Source: Proteocatella sphenisci DSM 23131 (GTDB lineage Bacteria > Bacillota > Clostridia > Peptostreptococcales > Filifactoraceae). From it: 64,000 nt of DNA. The translations under genes were made by a program, and so were the position numbers. The stretch lies in assembly GCF_000423525.1 (NCBI RefSeq), contig NZ_AUID01000015.1, positions 1 to 64,000 of the forward strand, given 5' to 3'. Of the stretch, positions 52,082 through 61,856 are shown one piece after another (position 1 is the stretch's first letter; the number at the start of each line of letters is the position of its first letter). The notes under the pieces are model-generated. The model had not been told where the DNA came from. It made no database searches and saw nothing but the letters and a program-made list of their open reading frames with translations.

Positions 52082-53485
52082 ATGAAAGAAATATTGCCAG
52101 TACTGGATTATACCAGCGAGGAACCACTTTATCAGCAATTGTATAAATATATAAAAAATGAGATTGAAACAGGAAGGCTGAGGCCCGATGAAAAACTGCC
52201 CTCTATCAGAGGAATCTCCGAGAAAACAGGTGTAAGTAAGACGACTATTCAGACAGCCTATGATCAGCTCATGATAGAAGGATATATCTATAGTAAATTA
52301 AAATCGGGTTATTATGTAAGTCACATAATACTTGAGGAAATTTTAGAAGATGATGAAAGGGAGCATTTTTCTAACAAGCATGCGGCAGAAGAAGTGCCAT
52401 CATCAGAATATCTTAAATATCATGATGACACTTCATTTGATTTTGTAAAGTGGAAGAAATGCAGCAATCACGTACTCACATATAAAACCATGGAGCTTCT
52501 CACCGATGCGGAGGCACAAGGAGAGCAAGAACTGAGGCGGGGAATAGCAAAATATGTATATCAGTCCAGAGGCGTTTACTGTAAGGCGGAAGACATAGTA
52601 GTTGGGGCAGGTGTGCAGCAGATAATGGTAATGCTGTGTGTAATTTTTAAAAAACTGGAAAAAGAATCCATAAGTTTTGAGAATCCAGGTTTTGTCCTAA
52701 GTCAGAATATATTTCGTGATTATTCTTATGACGTGACATCCATAGATATAGAAGAAAATGGCATTGATATGGATATACTTAAAAAAACAGACCCAGATAT
52801 AGTTTATATAAGTCCTTCTCATCAATTTCCCACGGGTGCGGTCATGCCTATAGCAAAAAGGATGCAGGTATTGAGCTGGGCAATGGAAAATGAAAAATAT
52901 ATAATTGAAGATGACTATGACAGTGAGCTCAGATATACAGGAAAGCCTGTACCTGCACTCAAAGGCCTAGACAAGAATGACAGGGTCATATATGCAGGGT
53001 CGTTTTCTTCTACGCTCTTGCCTTCTATAAGAATAAGTTACATGGTCATGCCAGAGCCCATAAAAAAAAATTATATGAGTATGAAGAACAATTATGCCCA
53101 GGGGTGCTCAAAGGTGGATCAATTGACACTGAGCCGGTTCATGAAGGAAGGTTATTATCAGAAACATATAAGGAGGATAAGAAGGATATATGCTGAAAAA
53201 AGCATGCTCATGACCAGCATAATAAAGAAAAGATATGCTGATATAATGGACGTTGTAAGCAATTCGTCGGGGCTTTATATAATACTTGAGATAAAGTCTG
53301 GAAAATCTGAATTAGAAGTAGTAGAAAAGATAAATATAGCTGGTATAAAGGCAACTTCATTCAGCGATTATGTCAGAGGACTCAAAAAAATCAGGAGGCC
53401 TATGTTCATGCTCTATTTTTTTAATCTAGACATCAGCAGATTTGAAGAGATAACGGATGTCATTGCAAATATAATAAGAGAATAG
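52082..53485 (+). CDS. MocR/PdxR-type GntR regulator with aminotransferase domain
   Basis: A 467-residue fusion. Residues about 8-75 are a GntR winged helix (PLYQQLYKYIKNEIETGRLR, KLPSIRGISEKTGVSKTTIQ). Residues about 110-465 are a fold-type I aminotransferase-like domain with DDYDSELRYTGKP and the PLP-lysine region YAGSFSSTLLPSIRISY. At the usual Lys position the text reads SFSSTLLPS, so the Schiff-base lysine appears to be replaced. Family members such as PdxR sense PLP and control vitamin B6 synthesis or uptake. It is divergent from an ECF S component, supporting that role. The ATG at 52082 follows TTGGAG. Confidence 0.87.
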   Translation: MKEILPVLDYTSEEPLYQQLYKYIKNEIETGRLRPDEKLPSIRGISEKTGVSKTTIQTAYDQLMIEGYIYSKLKSGYYVSHIILEEILEDDEREHFSNKHAAEEVPSSEYLKYHDDTSFDFVKWKKCSNHVLTYKTMELLTDAEAQGEQELRRGIAKYVYQSRGVYCKAEDIVVGAGVQQIMVMLCVIFKKLEKESISFENPGFVLSQNIFRDYSYDVTSIDIEENGIDMDILKKTDPDIVYISPSHQFPTGAVMPIAKRMQVLSWAMENEKYIIEDDYDSELRYTGKPVPALKGLDKNDRVIYAGSFSSTLLPSIRISYMVMPEPIKKNYMSMKNNYAQGCSKVDQLTLSRFMKEGYYQKHIRRIRRIYAEKSMLMTSIIKKRYADIMDVVSNSSGLYIILEIKSGKSELEVVEKINIAGIKATSFSDYVRGLKKIRRPMFMLYFFNLDISRFEEITDVIANIIRE

Positions 53486-53502
53486 TAAATGTTTAACTAC
53501 GC

Positions 53503-53531
53503 TTGAAAACGTATTCATGAAGTGGTAGAAT
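53503..53531 (+). promoter_or_regulatory. buk promoter with perfect cre box
   Basis: TTGAAA (53503-53508) and TAGAAT (53526-53531) are 17 bases apart. The 16 bases at 53503-53518 (TTGAAAACGTATTCAT) match the catabolite-responsive element WTGNAANCGNWNNCAW at every position and cover the -35 box, suggesting repression by CcpA. Confidence 0.75.
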
Positions 53532-53565
53532 AAAGATAACTTAATAAATTGGAGGATAAGAAATT

Positions 53566-54621
53566 ATGAAAATTTTAGCAATAAATCCGGGATCAACATC
53601 TACAAAAATAGGTCTCTATGAAGACAAGGACCTGCTGTTCAAAGAATCAATTGAACATTCAAGTGAGGAACTTTCCCAGTACCCAACTATAGCATCACAG
53701 TATTCTATGAGAAAGAATCACATCATGGAGACACTTTCAAAACATGGATATTCTACAGATATGCTTAGCGCTGCAGTTGGAAGAGGAGGACTCCTTCCGC
53801 CGGTTAAGTCTGGGGCTTACGAGGTAAATGATGTAATGGCAGATGTGCTTCTCAACAGACCGGTGCTTGAACACGCTTCAAATCTAGGCGGGCTCATAGC
53901 AAAAGATATAGCAGATACGGCGGGAATTCCTGCATATATATATGATTCGGTTTCAGTCGATGAACTATCTGATGTGGCAAGAGTAACAGGGCTCAAAGAA
54001 ATAGTAAGAGCCAGTCAGTCTCACTGCCTAAATATGAGAGCCGCAGCCATAAAGACAGCCGAGCAGATGGGGGATACATATGCTAACATGAATCTTGTAG
54101 TGGCCCATCTTGGTGGAGGAATATCTCTTAGTGCTCATAAAGAAGGGAAGATGATAGACATAGTGTCTGATGATGAAGGCCCATTTTCGCCTGAACGCTC
54201 TGGAAGACTTCCTATAAAAAATTTCATCAATATATGTTCCAAATACGAGATAAATGATATAAAAAAAATGGTTAGAGGAAATGGCGGCCTGGTTTCGCTT
54301 CTTGATACAAACAGTGCACTTGAAGTTCAAAAAAGAATAGATGCCGGAGATGAGAGGGCAAAGCTGGTATACGAAGCTATGGCGTATCAGATTGCAAAAT
54401 CAATTGGAGAGCTTGCGGTTGTACTTGACGGAGAAGTCCATGCAATTGTAATAACAGGCGGAATTGCATATTCTAAATTTATAACAGAATATATTACGAA
54501 AAAAGTAAAGTTTATAGCGCCTGTAAAATTGCTTCCGGGTGAAAATGAACTTGAGTCTCTTGCCTTTGGAGCGTACAGAGTTCTTGCCGGAGAAGAAACA
54601 GCACATATTTTTACCGAATAA
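53566..54621 (+). CDS. buk: Butyrate kinase
   Basis: A 351-residue acetate kinase-superfamily enzyme. It has ILAINPGSTSTKIGLYEDKD, AVGRGGLLPPVKSGAYEVND, HASNLGGLIA, NLVVAHLGGGISLSAH and VITGGIAYS, matching Buk rather than AckA. Normally it acts after phosphotransbutyrylase, giving butyrate and ATP; paralogues use branched-chain acyl phosphates. No ptb gene is adjacent, so the acyl group used is uncertain. GGAGG precedes the ATG. A perfect cre box overlaps its promoter. An aminotransferase follows, compatible with amino acid fermentation. Confidence 0.9.
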   Translation: MKILAINPGSTSTKIGLYEDKDLLFKESIEHSSEELSQYPTIASQYSMRKNHIMETLSKHGYSTDMLSAAVGRGGLLPPVKSGAYEVNDVMADVLLNRPVLEHASNLGGLIAKDIADTAGIPAYIYDSVSVDELSDVARVTGLKEIVRASQSHCLNMRAAAIKTAEQMGDTYANMNLVVAHLGGGISLSAHKEGKMIDIVSDDEGPFSPERSGRLPIKNFINICSKYEINDIKKMVRGNGGLVSLLDTNSALEVQKRIDAGDERAKLVYEAMAYQIAKSIGELAVVLDGEVHAIVITGGIAYSKFITEYITKKVKFIAPVKLLPGENELESLAFGAYRVLAGEETAHIFTE

Positions 54622-54667
54622 GTATTTTTAAAATGTTAACATTACCATAAAAATCTGGAGGTATGAA

Positions 54668-55912
54668 ATGGGAATAAGAATGACGGCAAAACATGCACAG
54701 TGGCCAAGAGAAAATGATCCGATTTTTGCAATCGCGGGAAGAGCAAAAGAAGCACAGAACAAGTTTGGAAAAGACAAGGTTATAGATGCGACAATTGGTG
54801 CACTTGTTGATGATGAGGGCGATCTTGTATGCATGGACAGCGTATACAGTGTACTTAAAAATCTGCCTAATGCAAAAATTGCGGCATATGCGGCGCTTGC
54901 GGGACAGCCTGACTTTTTAAAGGCAGTAGAAAAAGCGTGTTTTGGGGAATTTAGACCAGATGCCCACATAAGGACAATTGCCACGCCAGGAGGAACAGGT
55001 GCTGTAAAGCATGCGGTGTGGACTTATACGAATCCTGGAGATAAAATCCTTGTTTCGGACTGGTTTTGGTCGGCATACTCTACTATAGCTGGAGATGTAG
55101 GAAGAAGTCTTACCCACCACAAACTTTTCAATGAAAAAAACGAGTTTAATATAGAATCATTCAAAGAAAATTTTGATGCACTTGCAGATGAACAAAATAT
55201 GGTACTTACAATAATAAACTCCCCTGCACAAAATCCCACGGGATACAGTCTTTCGGATGAAGAGTGGGATAAGGTTCTCGATGTTATGAAAAATAAGGCC
55301 AAGGACAGTGAAAAAAGACTGATACTTTTTGTGGATACTGCCTATATAGATTTTGCAGGTCAAGGCATGGAAAGAAGAGAGTTCTTTAAAAAATTCTCTG
55401 GACTTCCTGAAAATATTCTTATTGTTGTTGGGTACAGTATGTCAAAAGGGTATACAATGTATGGACTCAGATCAGGAGCGGCGATAGGAATATCATCCAA
55501 TGAAGATGTAGCAGAAGATTTTTATTACGCATGTCTTCACGCAGGTAGAGCCAACTGGTCAAATGGCACCAGGTGCGCCATGGAAGTTATGTCTGAGATA
55601 GAAAATAATCCAGATAAACTGGAGGCATACTCCGAGGAACTCCTTAAGTATAAAAACATGCTAAGATCAAGAGCAGCAGCTTTTGTAAAAGCTTCGGAGG
55701 AAATTGGACTGGAAATACTTCCGTACAGAGACGGGTTCTTTACATCTATACCGCATAAAGACCCAAAGGCAGTAGTAGAAAAACTTACGCAGTATAATGT
55801 GTTTGCTGTACCCCTTGAAATGGGAGTAAGATTTGCAGTATGTGCAGTATCTGAAGAAAACTGTGCAAAGGCTCCGGCTATAATAAAGAAGGCAATAGAT
55901 GAACTAAAATAG
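54668..55912 (+). CDS. Class I/II aminotransferase
   Basis: A 414-residue PLP aminotransferase. It has IATPGGTGAVKHAVWTYTNP, INSPAQNPTGYSLSDEEW (NPTG motif), FVDTAYIDFAGQ (the Asp binding the PLP nitrogen), and VGYSMSKGYTMYGLRSGAAIG with the Schiff-base Lys. The layout fits aspartate/aromatic aminotransferase-like enzymes of anaerobes. Substrate unclear; aromatic, branched or aspartate are possible. GGAGG is 6 bases before the ATG at 54668; a second ATG at 54680 is less well placed. It is 46 bases after buk, so co-transcription is possible. Confidence 0.88.
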   Translation: MGIRMTAKHAQWPRENDPIFAIAGRAKEAQNKFGKDKVIDATIGALVDDEGDLVCMDSVYSVLKNLPNAKIAAYAALAGQPDFLKAVEKACFGEFRPDAHIRTIATPGGTGAVKHAVWTYTNPGDKILVSDWFWSAYSTIAGDVGRSLTHHKLFNEKNEFNIESFKENFDALADEQNMVLTIINSPAQNPTGYSLSDEEWDKVLDVMKNKAKDSEKRLILFVDTAYIDFAGQGMERREFFKKFSGLPENILIVVGYSMSKGYTMYGLRSGAAIGISSNEDVAEDFYYACLHAGRANWSNGTRCAMEVMSEIENNPDKLEAYSEELLKYKNMLRSRAAAFVKASEEIGLEILPYRDGFFTSIPHKDPKAVVEKLTQYNVFAVPLEMGVRFAVCAVSEENCAKAPAIIKKAIDELK

Positions 55913-55952
55913 AATTTTATTAACTTAATTTATTTGTTTGATGGAGGAGAAT

Positions 55953-57731
55953 ATGAAAAAAAGAATCAGCAGATTACTAACTTCAGTAATGGTAATTACC
56001 AGTATTTTTACTTATCCTGGATTTGCTCAGGAAAAGGAGACACTTACAATCATTCATACAAACGACACACATGCAAATGTTTCAGACGATGGAAAAGCGG
56101 TAATAGGATTTGCAAAACTGGATTCTTATGTTGAAAACCTCAGAAAATCTGAAGACGTACTTTTGGTAGATGCAGGCGATATGTTTCAGGGTTTGCCTTT
56201 TGCCAATCTTGAAAAAGGTAACAGCGTAATACCAGTTGTTAACCTTGTAGGCTATGATGCGATGGTTCCTGGAAATCATGAATTTGATTTTGGGGCAGAC
56301 AACCTTATGGAAATCTACAAAAAGATTAATTTCCCGATGGTTTCAGCAAACGTATACAAGGGTGGAACACAAGTTTTTCCTTCATATGTAGTCAAAAATG
56401 TTGGCGATCTTAAGGTTGGAATATTTGGAATTACAACTCCAGAAACTTTATTCAAGACTCATCCAAATAATATCAAAGGATATGAATTTGCTGACATGAT
56501 AGCAAATGCTTCAAAATCAGTTAAGGACCTTAAAGAAAAAGAAAATGTTGATGTGGTTATAATGCTTGCTCACCTCGGACTTTATGAGGGAGATTATACA
56601 TCTGACAAGGTGGCAGAAGCTGTTGATGGAATAGATTTGATAATAGACGGTCACAGCCACACGGCACTTCCTGAAGGCCTTATGGTTGGGGATACACTTA
56701 TAGCGAGTGCAAACACGGCACTTAAAAACGTGGGAAAAGTAGAGATTACCTTAGATAATAATAAAGTTACAGATAAGAAGGCAAGTCTTCTTGCTTATTC
56801 TGATTTTGCAGCTGTGGAGCCAAAAGCTGAAATTCTTGCGGCAATAGCAAATGTATCAACAGCTCAAGATGCCGTACTTTCAAAGGTTGTAGGAAAGACC
56901 TCTGCAAAACTTAACGGAGAAAGAACCGCGGCAAGAACCGGTGAGACAAATCTTGGACAGCTTGCTACAAATGCTATGATAGATCTTACGGGAGCAGACG
57001 TTGCAATTACTAACGGTGGAGGAATCAGAGCCTCTATTGAAACTGGGGATATAACTATGAAAGACCTTGTTACAGTGTTCCCATTTGGAAATACTGTGAT
57101 GGTAAAAGAAATAAAGGGAAGCGACCTTGCAGCAGCACTTGCTCATGGAGCAGGGGATTACCCGGTTGAAAAAGGAGCATTCCCTCACGTTGCGGGAGTA
57201 ACATTCACACTTAATGCAGGCGCCGAGCCGGCAAACAGAATAACGGATGTAAAAGTAAATGGTCAGCTACTTGATATGAACAAGACTTATTCAGTAGTTA
57301 CAAATGACTTTATGGCAGCAGGTGGAGATGGTTATGAAATGTTCAAGCCTTACCCTGTTGCAAAAGAATACAATACGCTCATGGATACGCTTCTTGCTTA
57401 CATCGCGCAAGAGGGTGAAGTAAATGGTGAATTCGAGACTAGAATGAACGTTAATAATATTGGAGAGTTAAGATACTTTGCTGAAGCTCGTGGATTCAAA
57501 GTTGTATTTGATGCTAAGACAAAAGCAGTTAATCTTATGAAAACCGATGCAGAAACAGGAGCGGGATCAAAGATACAGCTTAAGGTAAATGAAAAAGCTT
57601 ATACTGCTGTAGATTCAGACAGCAATATAGCATCAGAATTTATGTATGTCCCTGCAATAAAAGCTGGGAAAACATGGGTAGATATAAAAGAACTTAACAA
57701 TGTGATAGAAGCGCTTAACAAGGCTGCATAA
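55953..57731 (+). CDS. Secreted 5'-nucleotidase/cyclic phosphodiesterase with stalk domain
   Basis: A 592-residue exported phosphoesterase. A Sec signal (about 1-25, ending PGFAQ) is followed by a calcineurin fold with IIHTNDTHAN, VDAGDMFQG, PGNHEFDFG, and LIIDGHSHT. The 5_nucleotid_C domain contains NGGGIRASIETGDITMKDLV and the substrate loop YSVVTNDFMAAGGDGY. Residues about 505-592 resemble a copper amine oxidase N-like stalk domain (ARGFKVVFDAKTKAVNLM, ending KELNNVIEALNKA), probably for surface retention. It likely recovers phosphate or nucleosides outside the cell. The ATG at 55953 follows GGAGGAG. Confidence 0.92.
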   Translation: MKKRISRLLTSVMVITSIFTYPGFAQEKETLTIIHTNDTHANVSDDGKAVIGFAKLDSYVENLRKSEDVLLVDAGDMFQGLPFANLEKGNSVIPVVNLVGYDAMVPGNHEFDFGADNLMEIYKKINFPMVSANVYKGGTQVFPSYVVKNVGDLKVGIFGITTPETLFKTHPNNIKGYEFADMIANASKSVKDLKEKENVDVVIMLAHLGLYEGDYTSDKVAEAVDGIDLIIDGHSHTALPEGLMVGDTLIASANTALKNVGKVEITLDNNKVTDKKASLLAYSDFAAVEPKAEILAAIANVSTAQDAVLSKVVGKTSAKLNGERTAARTGETNLGQLATNAMIDLTGADVAITNGGGIRASIETGDITMKDLVTVFPFGNTVMVKEIKGSDLAAALAHGAGDYPVEKGAFPHVAGVTFTLNAGAEPANRITDVKVNGQLLDMNKTYSVVTNDFMAAGGDGYEMFKPYPVAKEYNTLMDTLLAYIAQEGEVNGEFETRMNVNNIGELRYFAEARGFKVVFDAKTKAVNLMKTDAETGAGSKIQLKVNEKAYTAVDSDSNIASEFMYVPAIKAGKTWVDIKELNNVIEALNKAA

Positions 57732-57740
57732 ATTAATTGA

Positions 57741-57773
57741 AGGCCCGGGAAAGTTAATTTCCGGGCCTTTCTC
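57741..57773 (+). terminator. Terminator after nucleotidase
   Basis: AGGCCCGGGAAA pairs with TTTCCGGGCCT around a small loop, followed by a pyrimidine-rich tail. Confidence 0.85.
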
Positions 57774-57797
57774 TTATATTCAAAGGAGGAAAAATTT

Positions 57798-58841
57798 ATG
57801 AAAAAATATGGAAAAATTATTGCTTCTTTTTTAGCTGCGATGCTCGTAATGTCTGGGTGCAATGCACTTCCCCAACCAAATGAACCTGATGCTGAAAAGC
57901 CTCCAGAACCCATAGAACTTAAACTTGAACTTGAAAATTTCATCCAGTCTGAAGAAAACACCATGTATTATTACGAGGGAAGAGGAAACGAATATGCACG
58001 CTATATTTCGTGGGTGGATTATAAGACTGATGACGCAATTCAGCTAAGAGTAAACAATGGAGGAACTGAAACGGCAAGCGTTTACAGGATAGACGGAGAC
58101 AAACTGATAAAATCATTCACTCAGGCTGAGACATACCACAGAGAAGACATGACCTTAAGAGAGAATAATTCTCAGGAAGTTCTGCTTATGGAGCCTCTTG
58201 AAGAAGGAACATCGTGGACACTTGAAGACGGGTCAAAGAGGATGATTACAGGCGTGGATGCGAAGGTGCAAACTCCATCGGGGGACTACACGGCAATAGA
58301 AGTAGTCACCGAGTATGCGGATTCTAAAACTATGGATTACTATGTAAGCGGGATTGGACTTGTAAAATCAGTATTTGAATCAAATGGAGAACAAGTTATA
58401 TCGGCTCTTGAAAATATAGAAAAAGATAAAAAGATTACTCAGGATGTAAGTCTGTATTATCCTGATGAAGAAGAAAAGCTCCAGAAAACAGATGTAAAGC
58501 TGGAATTTGCTACAAATGACAGTGCAGAAAAAGTTTTGACACAAGCTTTCAAAAGTAATGTTCCTGAAAATGCAGTAGGCGTTATAGGAGAAAATGCGCA
58601 GATAAACAGTCTGTATTTTGAACAGGAGACCTCAACTGCAAGAATAGATTTAAGTAAGGAGTTTGTTACAGAAATGAATGCGGGCTCATACTATGAGTCG
58701 CTTATACTGCAGTGCCTTGCAAATACACTTAGAAGTTATGCAACGAGTGAAAAAATGTCTTTAACAATTGATGGCGGGGTATATGAATCTGGACACATAG
58801 TACTTGAAAAAGAAGACTATATCTTTGCGGAAGCCGAATAA
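57798..58841 (+). CDS. GerMN-domain lipoprotein
   Basis: A 347-residue lipoprotein with signal IIASFLAAMLVMSGC (lipobox MSGC). The central part (about 40-210) is a beta-rich region. Residues about 220-340 are a GerMN domain: QDVSLYYPDEEEKLQKTDVK, then EKVLTQAFKS and ARIDLSKEFVTEMNAGSYYE. GerMN domains occur in the spore germination lipoprotein GerM and in LpqB. A spore, sporulation or peptidoglycan-related role is likely, though the fused N-terminal region is unassigned. AAAGGAGG precedes the ATG. Confidence 0.85.
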   Translation: MKKYGKIIASFLAAMLVMSGCNALPQPNEPDAEKPPEPIELKLELENFIQSEENTMYYYEGRGNEYARYISWVDYKTDDAIQLRVNNGGTETASVYRIDGDKLIKSFTQAETYHREDMTLRENNSQEVLLMEPLEEGTSWTLEDGSKRMITGVDAKVQTPSGDYTAIEVVTEYADSKTMDYYVSGIGLVKSVFESNGEQVISALENIEKDKKITQDVSLYYPDEEEKLQKTDVKLEFATNDSAEKVLTQAFKSNVPENAVGVIGENAQINSLYFEQETSTARIDLSKEFVTEMNAGSYYESLILQCLANTLRSYATSEKMSLTIDGGVYESGHIVLEKEDYIFAEAE

Positions 58842-58867
58842 GAAATATTTAAATAGGTATTGATATA

Positions 58868-58914
58868 TAAAGAAAGAAGCTAATTCACAATTTATGAATC
58901 GGCTTCTTTCTTTT
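58868..58914. terminator. Bidirectional terminator
   Basis: AAAGAAAGAAGC pairs with GCTTCTTTCTTT across a partly paired inner loop. It separates the converging GerMN and DUF815 genes. Confidence 0.85.
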
Positions 58915-58953
58915 GGGTGTACTATTTAGGGACAGCAGGGTAAATCTGGAAAA

Positions 58954-60183
58954 CTATGTTATTACTCCGCTGTTCATAAGTTCCACAAAATGTTTTGCAA
59001 CCCTTGGAGAACGGCCACTTCGCCTTATGGCAAATGCTTCTGCCTTAACGGATAGCTGATCATGAGAAACGTTAAGTCCAAGTTTTTCAGCAAGTTCGAA
59101 TACTATGCTCAGGTATTCTTCTTTGTTCGGCCTTGAAAAAGTTATGGTAAGTCCAAATCTGTCGCTCAGGGAAGATATTTCTTCCATGGTCTCGCTGAAA
59201 TGAAGATCATCTCCATCTCTTTCGGAAAAGGACTCTTTTACAAAATGCCTTCTGTTGCTGGTTGCATAAATGGTAATATTATCAGATTTTGATGATACTG
59301 AGCCCTCCAGGATGGCTTTAAGTGAAGAAAAGTCATCGTCATCTTTACTGAATGAAAGATCATCAATAAAAAGTATGAATTTAAGAGGGTTGGTAGAAAG
59401 GGTATCCATCAGTTTTGGAATCCTTGAATACTGTGATTTCTTGATTTCAATAAGCCTCAGTCCCTGATCAAACATGTCATTTGCCAGAGCTTTAACCGTA
59501 GCCGACTTTCCAGTTCCAGCGTCTCCGTACAAAAGTATGTTGGCAGCTCTGTTTCCATTGATAAGAGCCTTTGTATTGTCTATTACCTGTCTTCTTTGAG
59601 CTCGATAACCCATAAGGTCAGAAAGTGAAGTCTTGTCAGGTTTTTGAACTGGAATAAGGGTTTCGTCTTCAAGCATGAATGTACTGTGTTTTGCAAATTT
59701 TCCAAAGCCTTTCTGGTGAATCTGGGAAATTCTTTCCAGATAAAGCTTTTCAAAATCATGCTCAGTCACAGTATATTCCAAAAGAAAGCCTTCGTATCCA
59801 ATTTTCTGCTTAAGCGTAGTGCTCTGCAAAAGAGAAAGCTGGCTTAGGGTGTCAAGTTCTTTTGCAAGACATTCTTTAAGAGAAGCTGGGACTTCTCTTT
59901 TTAGAGATAAAGACTTGCTGTAGACGTTCTGGTCATCAAGTATAAGGTTTATTATATGGTCGCTGAGGTTTCCGCCACTTTTTTCATAAAGCTCTCCGAC
60001 AAATTCACTGTAGTACTTGAGTGCTATTGCCTGATTGTTAAGGTCCAGTTTATCTTGGTATTCACTTAGGGTACATAGATGTTCCATGAGTAAGTTCAGC
60101 TTATTCAAAGCTTCATCTTGGGGTAAACTGCTAAATATCACGAGTGTCTGAACTTTTTTGTAAAGTTTTGCAAGATCTTTCAT
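58954..60183 (-). CDS. DUF815 AAA-type ATPase
   Basis: A 409-residue ATPase. The first 200 residues are helical and poorly conserved. The AAA core follows: Walker A YGDAGTGKSATVKALAN, Walker B FILFIDDLSFSKDD, then the sensor-1 region TIYATSNRRHFV and the sensor-2-like RRSGRSPRVAKHF near the C-terminus. This matches DUF815. The start ATG shares a base with the ilvD stop (TAATG), so translation is coupled; an upstream in-frame extension would only overlap ilvD. Function is not established; its link to the ilv operon may be positional. Confidence 0.85.
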   Translation of the reverse strand: MKDLAKLYKKVQTLVIFSSLPQDEALNKLNLLMEHLCTLSEYQDKLDLNNQAIALKYYSEFVGELYEKSGGNLSDHIINLILDDQNVYSKSLSLKREVPASLKECLAKELDTLSQLSLLQSTTLKQKIGYEGFLLEYTVTEHDFEKLYLERISQIHQKGFGKFAKHSTFMLEDETLIPVQKPDKTSLSDLMGYRAQRRQVIDNTKALINGNRAANILLYGDAGTGKSATVKALANDMFDQGLRLIEIKKSQYSRIPKLMDTLSTNPLKFILFIDDLSFSKDDDDFSSLKAILEGSVSSKSDNITIYATSNRRHFVKESFSERDGDDLHFSETMEEISSLSDRFGLTITFSRPNKEEYLSIVFELAEKLGLNVSHDQLSVKAEAFAIRRSGRSPRVAKHFVELMNSGVIT

Positions 60184-61847
60184 TATATCATTACCGCTCC
60201 TGTGTTTGCTGAGCCCGCGAGTCTGGAATATCTTGCCAGCCAACCTTTTGTTACAACAGGTTCTTTGGGTTTGAAAGTACTTCTTCTAAGGTTCAGTTCT
60301 TCGTCTGAAACTTTTACATTTATCCTGTTTGCAGGGATGTCAATCTCTATGAGGTCATTTTCTTTTATGAGAGCTATATTTCCGCCTTCAGCAGCTTCTG
60401 GGGATACGTGCCCTATAGAAGCTCCTCTTGAGGCACCACTGAACCTTCCGTCTGTAACAAGTGCAACTTCTTTGTCAAGTTTCATGCCTGCCAGAGCAGA
60501 AGTAGGGTTTAGCATTTCTCTCATGCCAGGTCCACCTTTTGGACCTTCGTATCTTATTACTACAACGTCTCCTGAGTTTATGCCACCCTTGTAGATTACC
60601 TCTATAGCTTCTTCTTCGCTGTCAAAAACCCTTGCTGGTCCTGTGTGACGCATCATTTGAGGTGCTACGGCAGATCTTTTTACGACGCAGCCATCCTTTG
60701 CAATGTTGCCCCAAAGTATTGCGATTCCACCATTTTCACTGTATGGATTATCGATAGGCCTTATTATATCTGGTCTTTTATTAAATGCGCCTTTGAGATT
60801 CTCGCCAAGCGTAGTTCCAGTTGCTGTGATTACATCTAAATTAAGGAATCCTTTTTTTGCCAATTCACTGTATAGAGCACTTATTCCTCCGGCTTCATTT
60901 AAGTCTTGTATATGTGCCTCTCCTGCAGGTGCAAGGTGGCAAAGATTTGGAACCAGGTTGCTGATCTCGTTTATAAGCTCGAGATCCAGTTTTACCTCAG
61001 CCTCATGAGCTATTGCAAGAAGGTGAAGTACACTGTTTGTGGAGCACCCAAGCGCCATTTCTGCGCAGAGTGCATTTCTAAATGACTCTGGAGTGAGGAT
61101 GTCTCTTGGCTTTATATCTTTTTCAATAAGCTCCATTATTTTCATTCCGCTCTTTTTCGCAAGCTGAATTCTCTGACTGTAAACGGCTGGAATAGTTCCG
61201 TTTCCTGGAAGGGCAAGTCCGATGGCTTCTGAAAGGCAGTTCATACTGTTTGCCGTATACATTCCAGAACATGAACCACATCCAGGGCAGGAATTGTTTT
61301 CAAACTCCGCCAGTTCTGCATCGTCTATGAGATTTGCCTTTTTTGCTCCGGCTGCTTCAAACAAGACAGAAAGACTTACTTCTCTTTCCCCAACTTTACC
61401 GGCAAGCATTGGTCCACCGCTTGCAACTATTGCAGGGATGTTTATTCTTGCCGCTCCCATGATCATTCCAGGGACAATTTTGTCACAGTTTGGAACCAGT
61501 ACCAGTGCATCAAAACAGTGTGCATTAGCCATTGTCTCAACTGAATCTGCTATGAGTTCTCTTGAGGCAAGGGAATATCTCATGCCATCGTGTCCCATTG
61601 CGATTCCGTCACATACTCCTATTGCAGGAACCATGATTGGGGTTCCGCCCGCCATCCTGATTCCGGCCTTTACTGCCTCTGCGATCTTGTCGAGATGTAT
61701 GTGCCCTGGTACTATTTCACTGTGAGCAGAGACAACGCCGACAAGTGGTCTCGAAAGCTCTTCTTCAGTATAACCCATAGCATAGAAAAGGGAACGGTTA
61801 GGGGCTCTTTCTACCCCTTTTGTAACCTGATGACTTCTTAACTCCAT
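60183..61847 (-). CDS. ilvD: Dihydroxy-acid dehydratase
   Basis: A 554-residue Fe-S dehydratase converting dihydroxyacids to the keto acids of valine and isoleucine. Cluster and site motifs are [40 protein letters not shown], and [32 protein letters not shown] is also typical. Length is normal. It sits between ilvC and the DUF815 gene. The oxygen-sensitive cluster fits an anaerobe. Confidence 0.97.
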   Translation of the reverse strand: MELRSHQVTKGVERAPNRSLFYAMGYTEEELSRPLVGVVSAHSEIVPGHIHLDKIAEAVKAGIRMAGGTPIMVPAIGVCDGIAMGHDGMRYSLASRELIADSVETMANAHCFDALVLVPNCDKIVPGMIMGAARINIPAIVASGGPMLAGKVGEREVSLSVLFEAAGAKKANLIDDAELAEFENNSCPGCGSCSGMYTANSMNCLSEAIGLALPGNGTIPAVYSQRIQLAKKSGMKIMELIEKDIKPRDILTPESFRNALCAEMALGCSTNSVLHLLAIAHEAEVKLDLELINEISNLVPNLCHLAPAGEAHIQDLNEAGGISALYSELAKKGFLNLDVITATGTTLGENLKGAFNKRPDIIRPIDNPYSENGGIAILWGNIAKDGCVVKRSAVAPQMMRHTGPARVFDSEEEAIEVIYKGGINSGDVVVIRYEGPKGGPGMREMLNPTSALAGMKLDKEVALVTDGRFSGASRGASIGHVSPEAAEGGNIALIKENDLIEIDIPANRINVKVSDEELNLRRSTFKPKEPVVTKGWLARYSRLAGSANTGAVMI

Positions 61848-61856
61848 AATTGCCTC

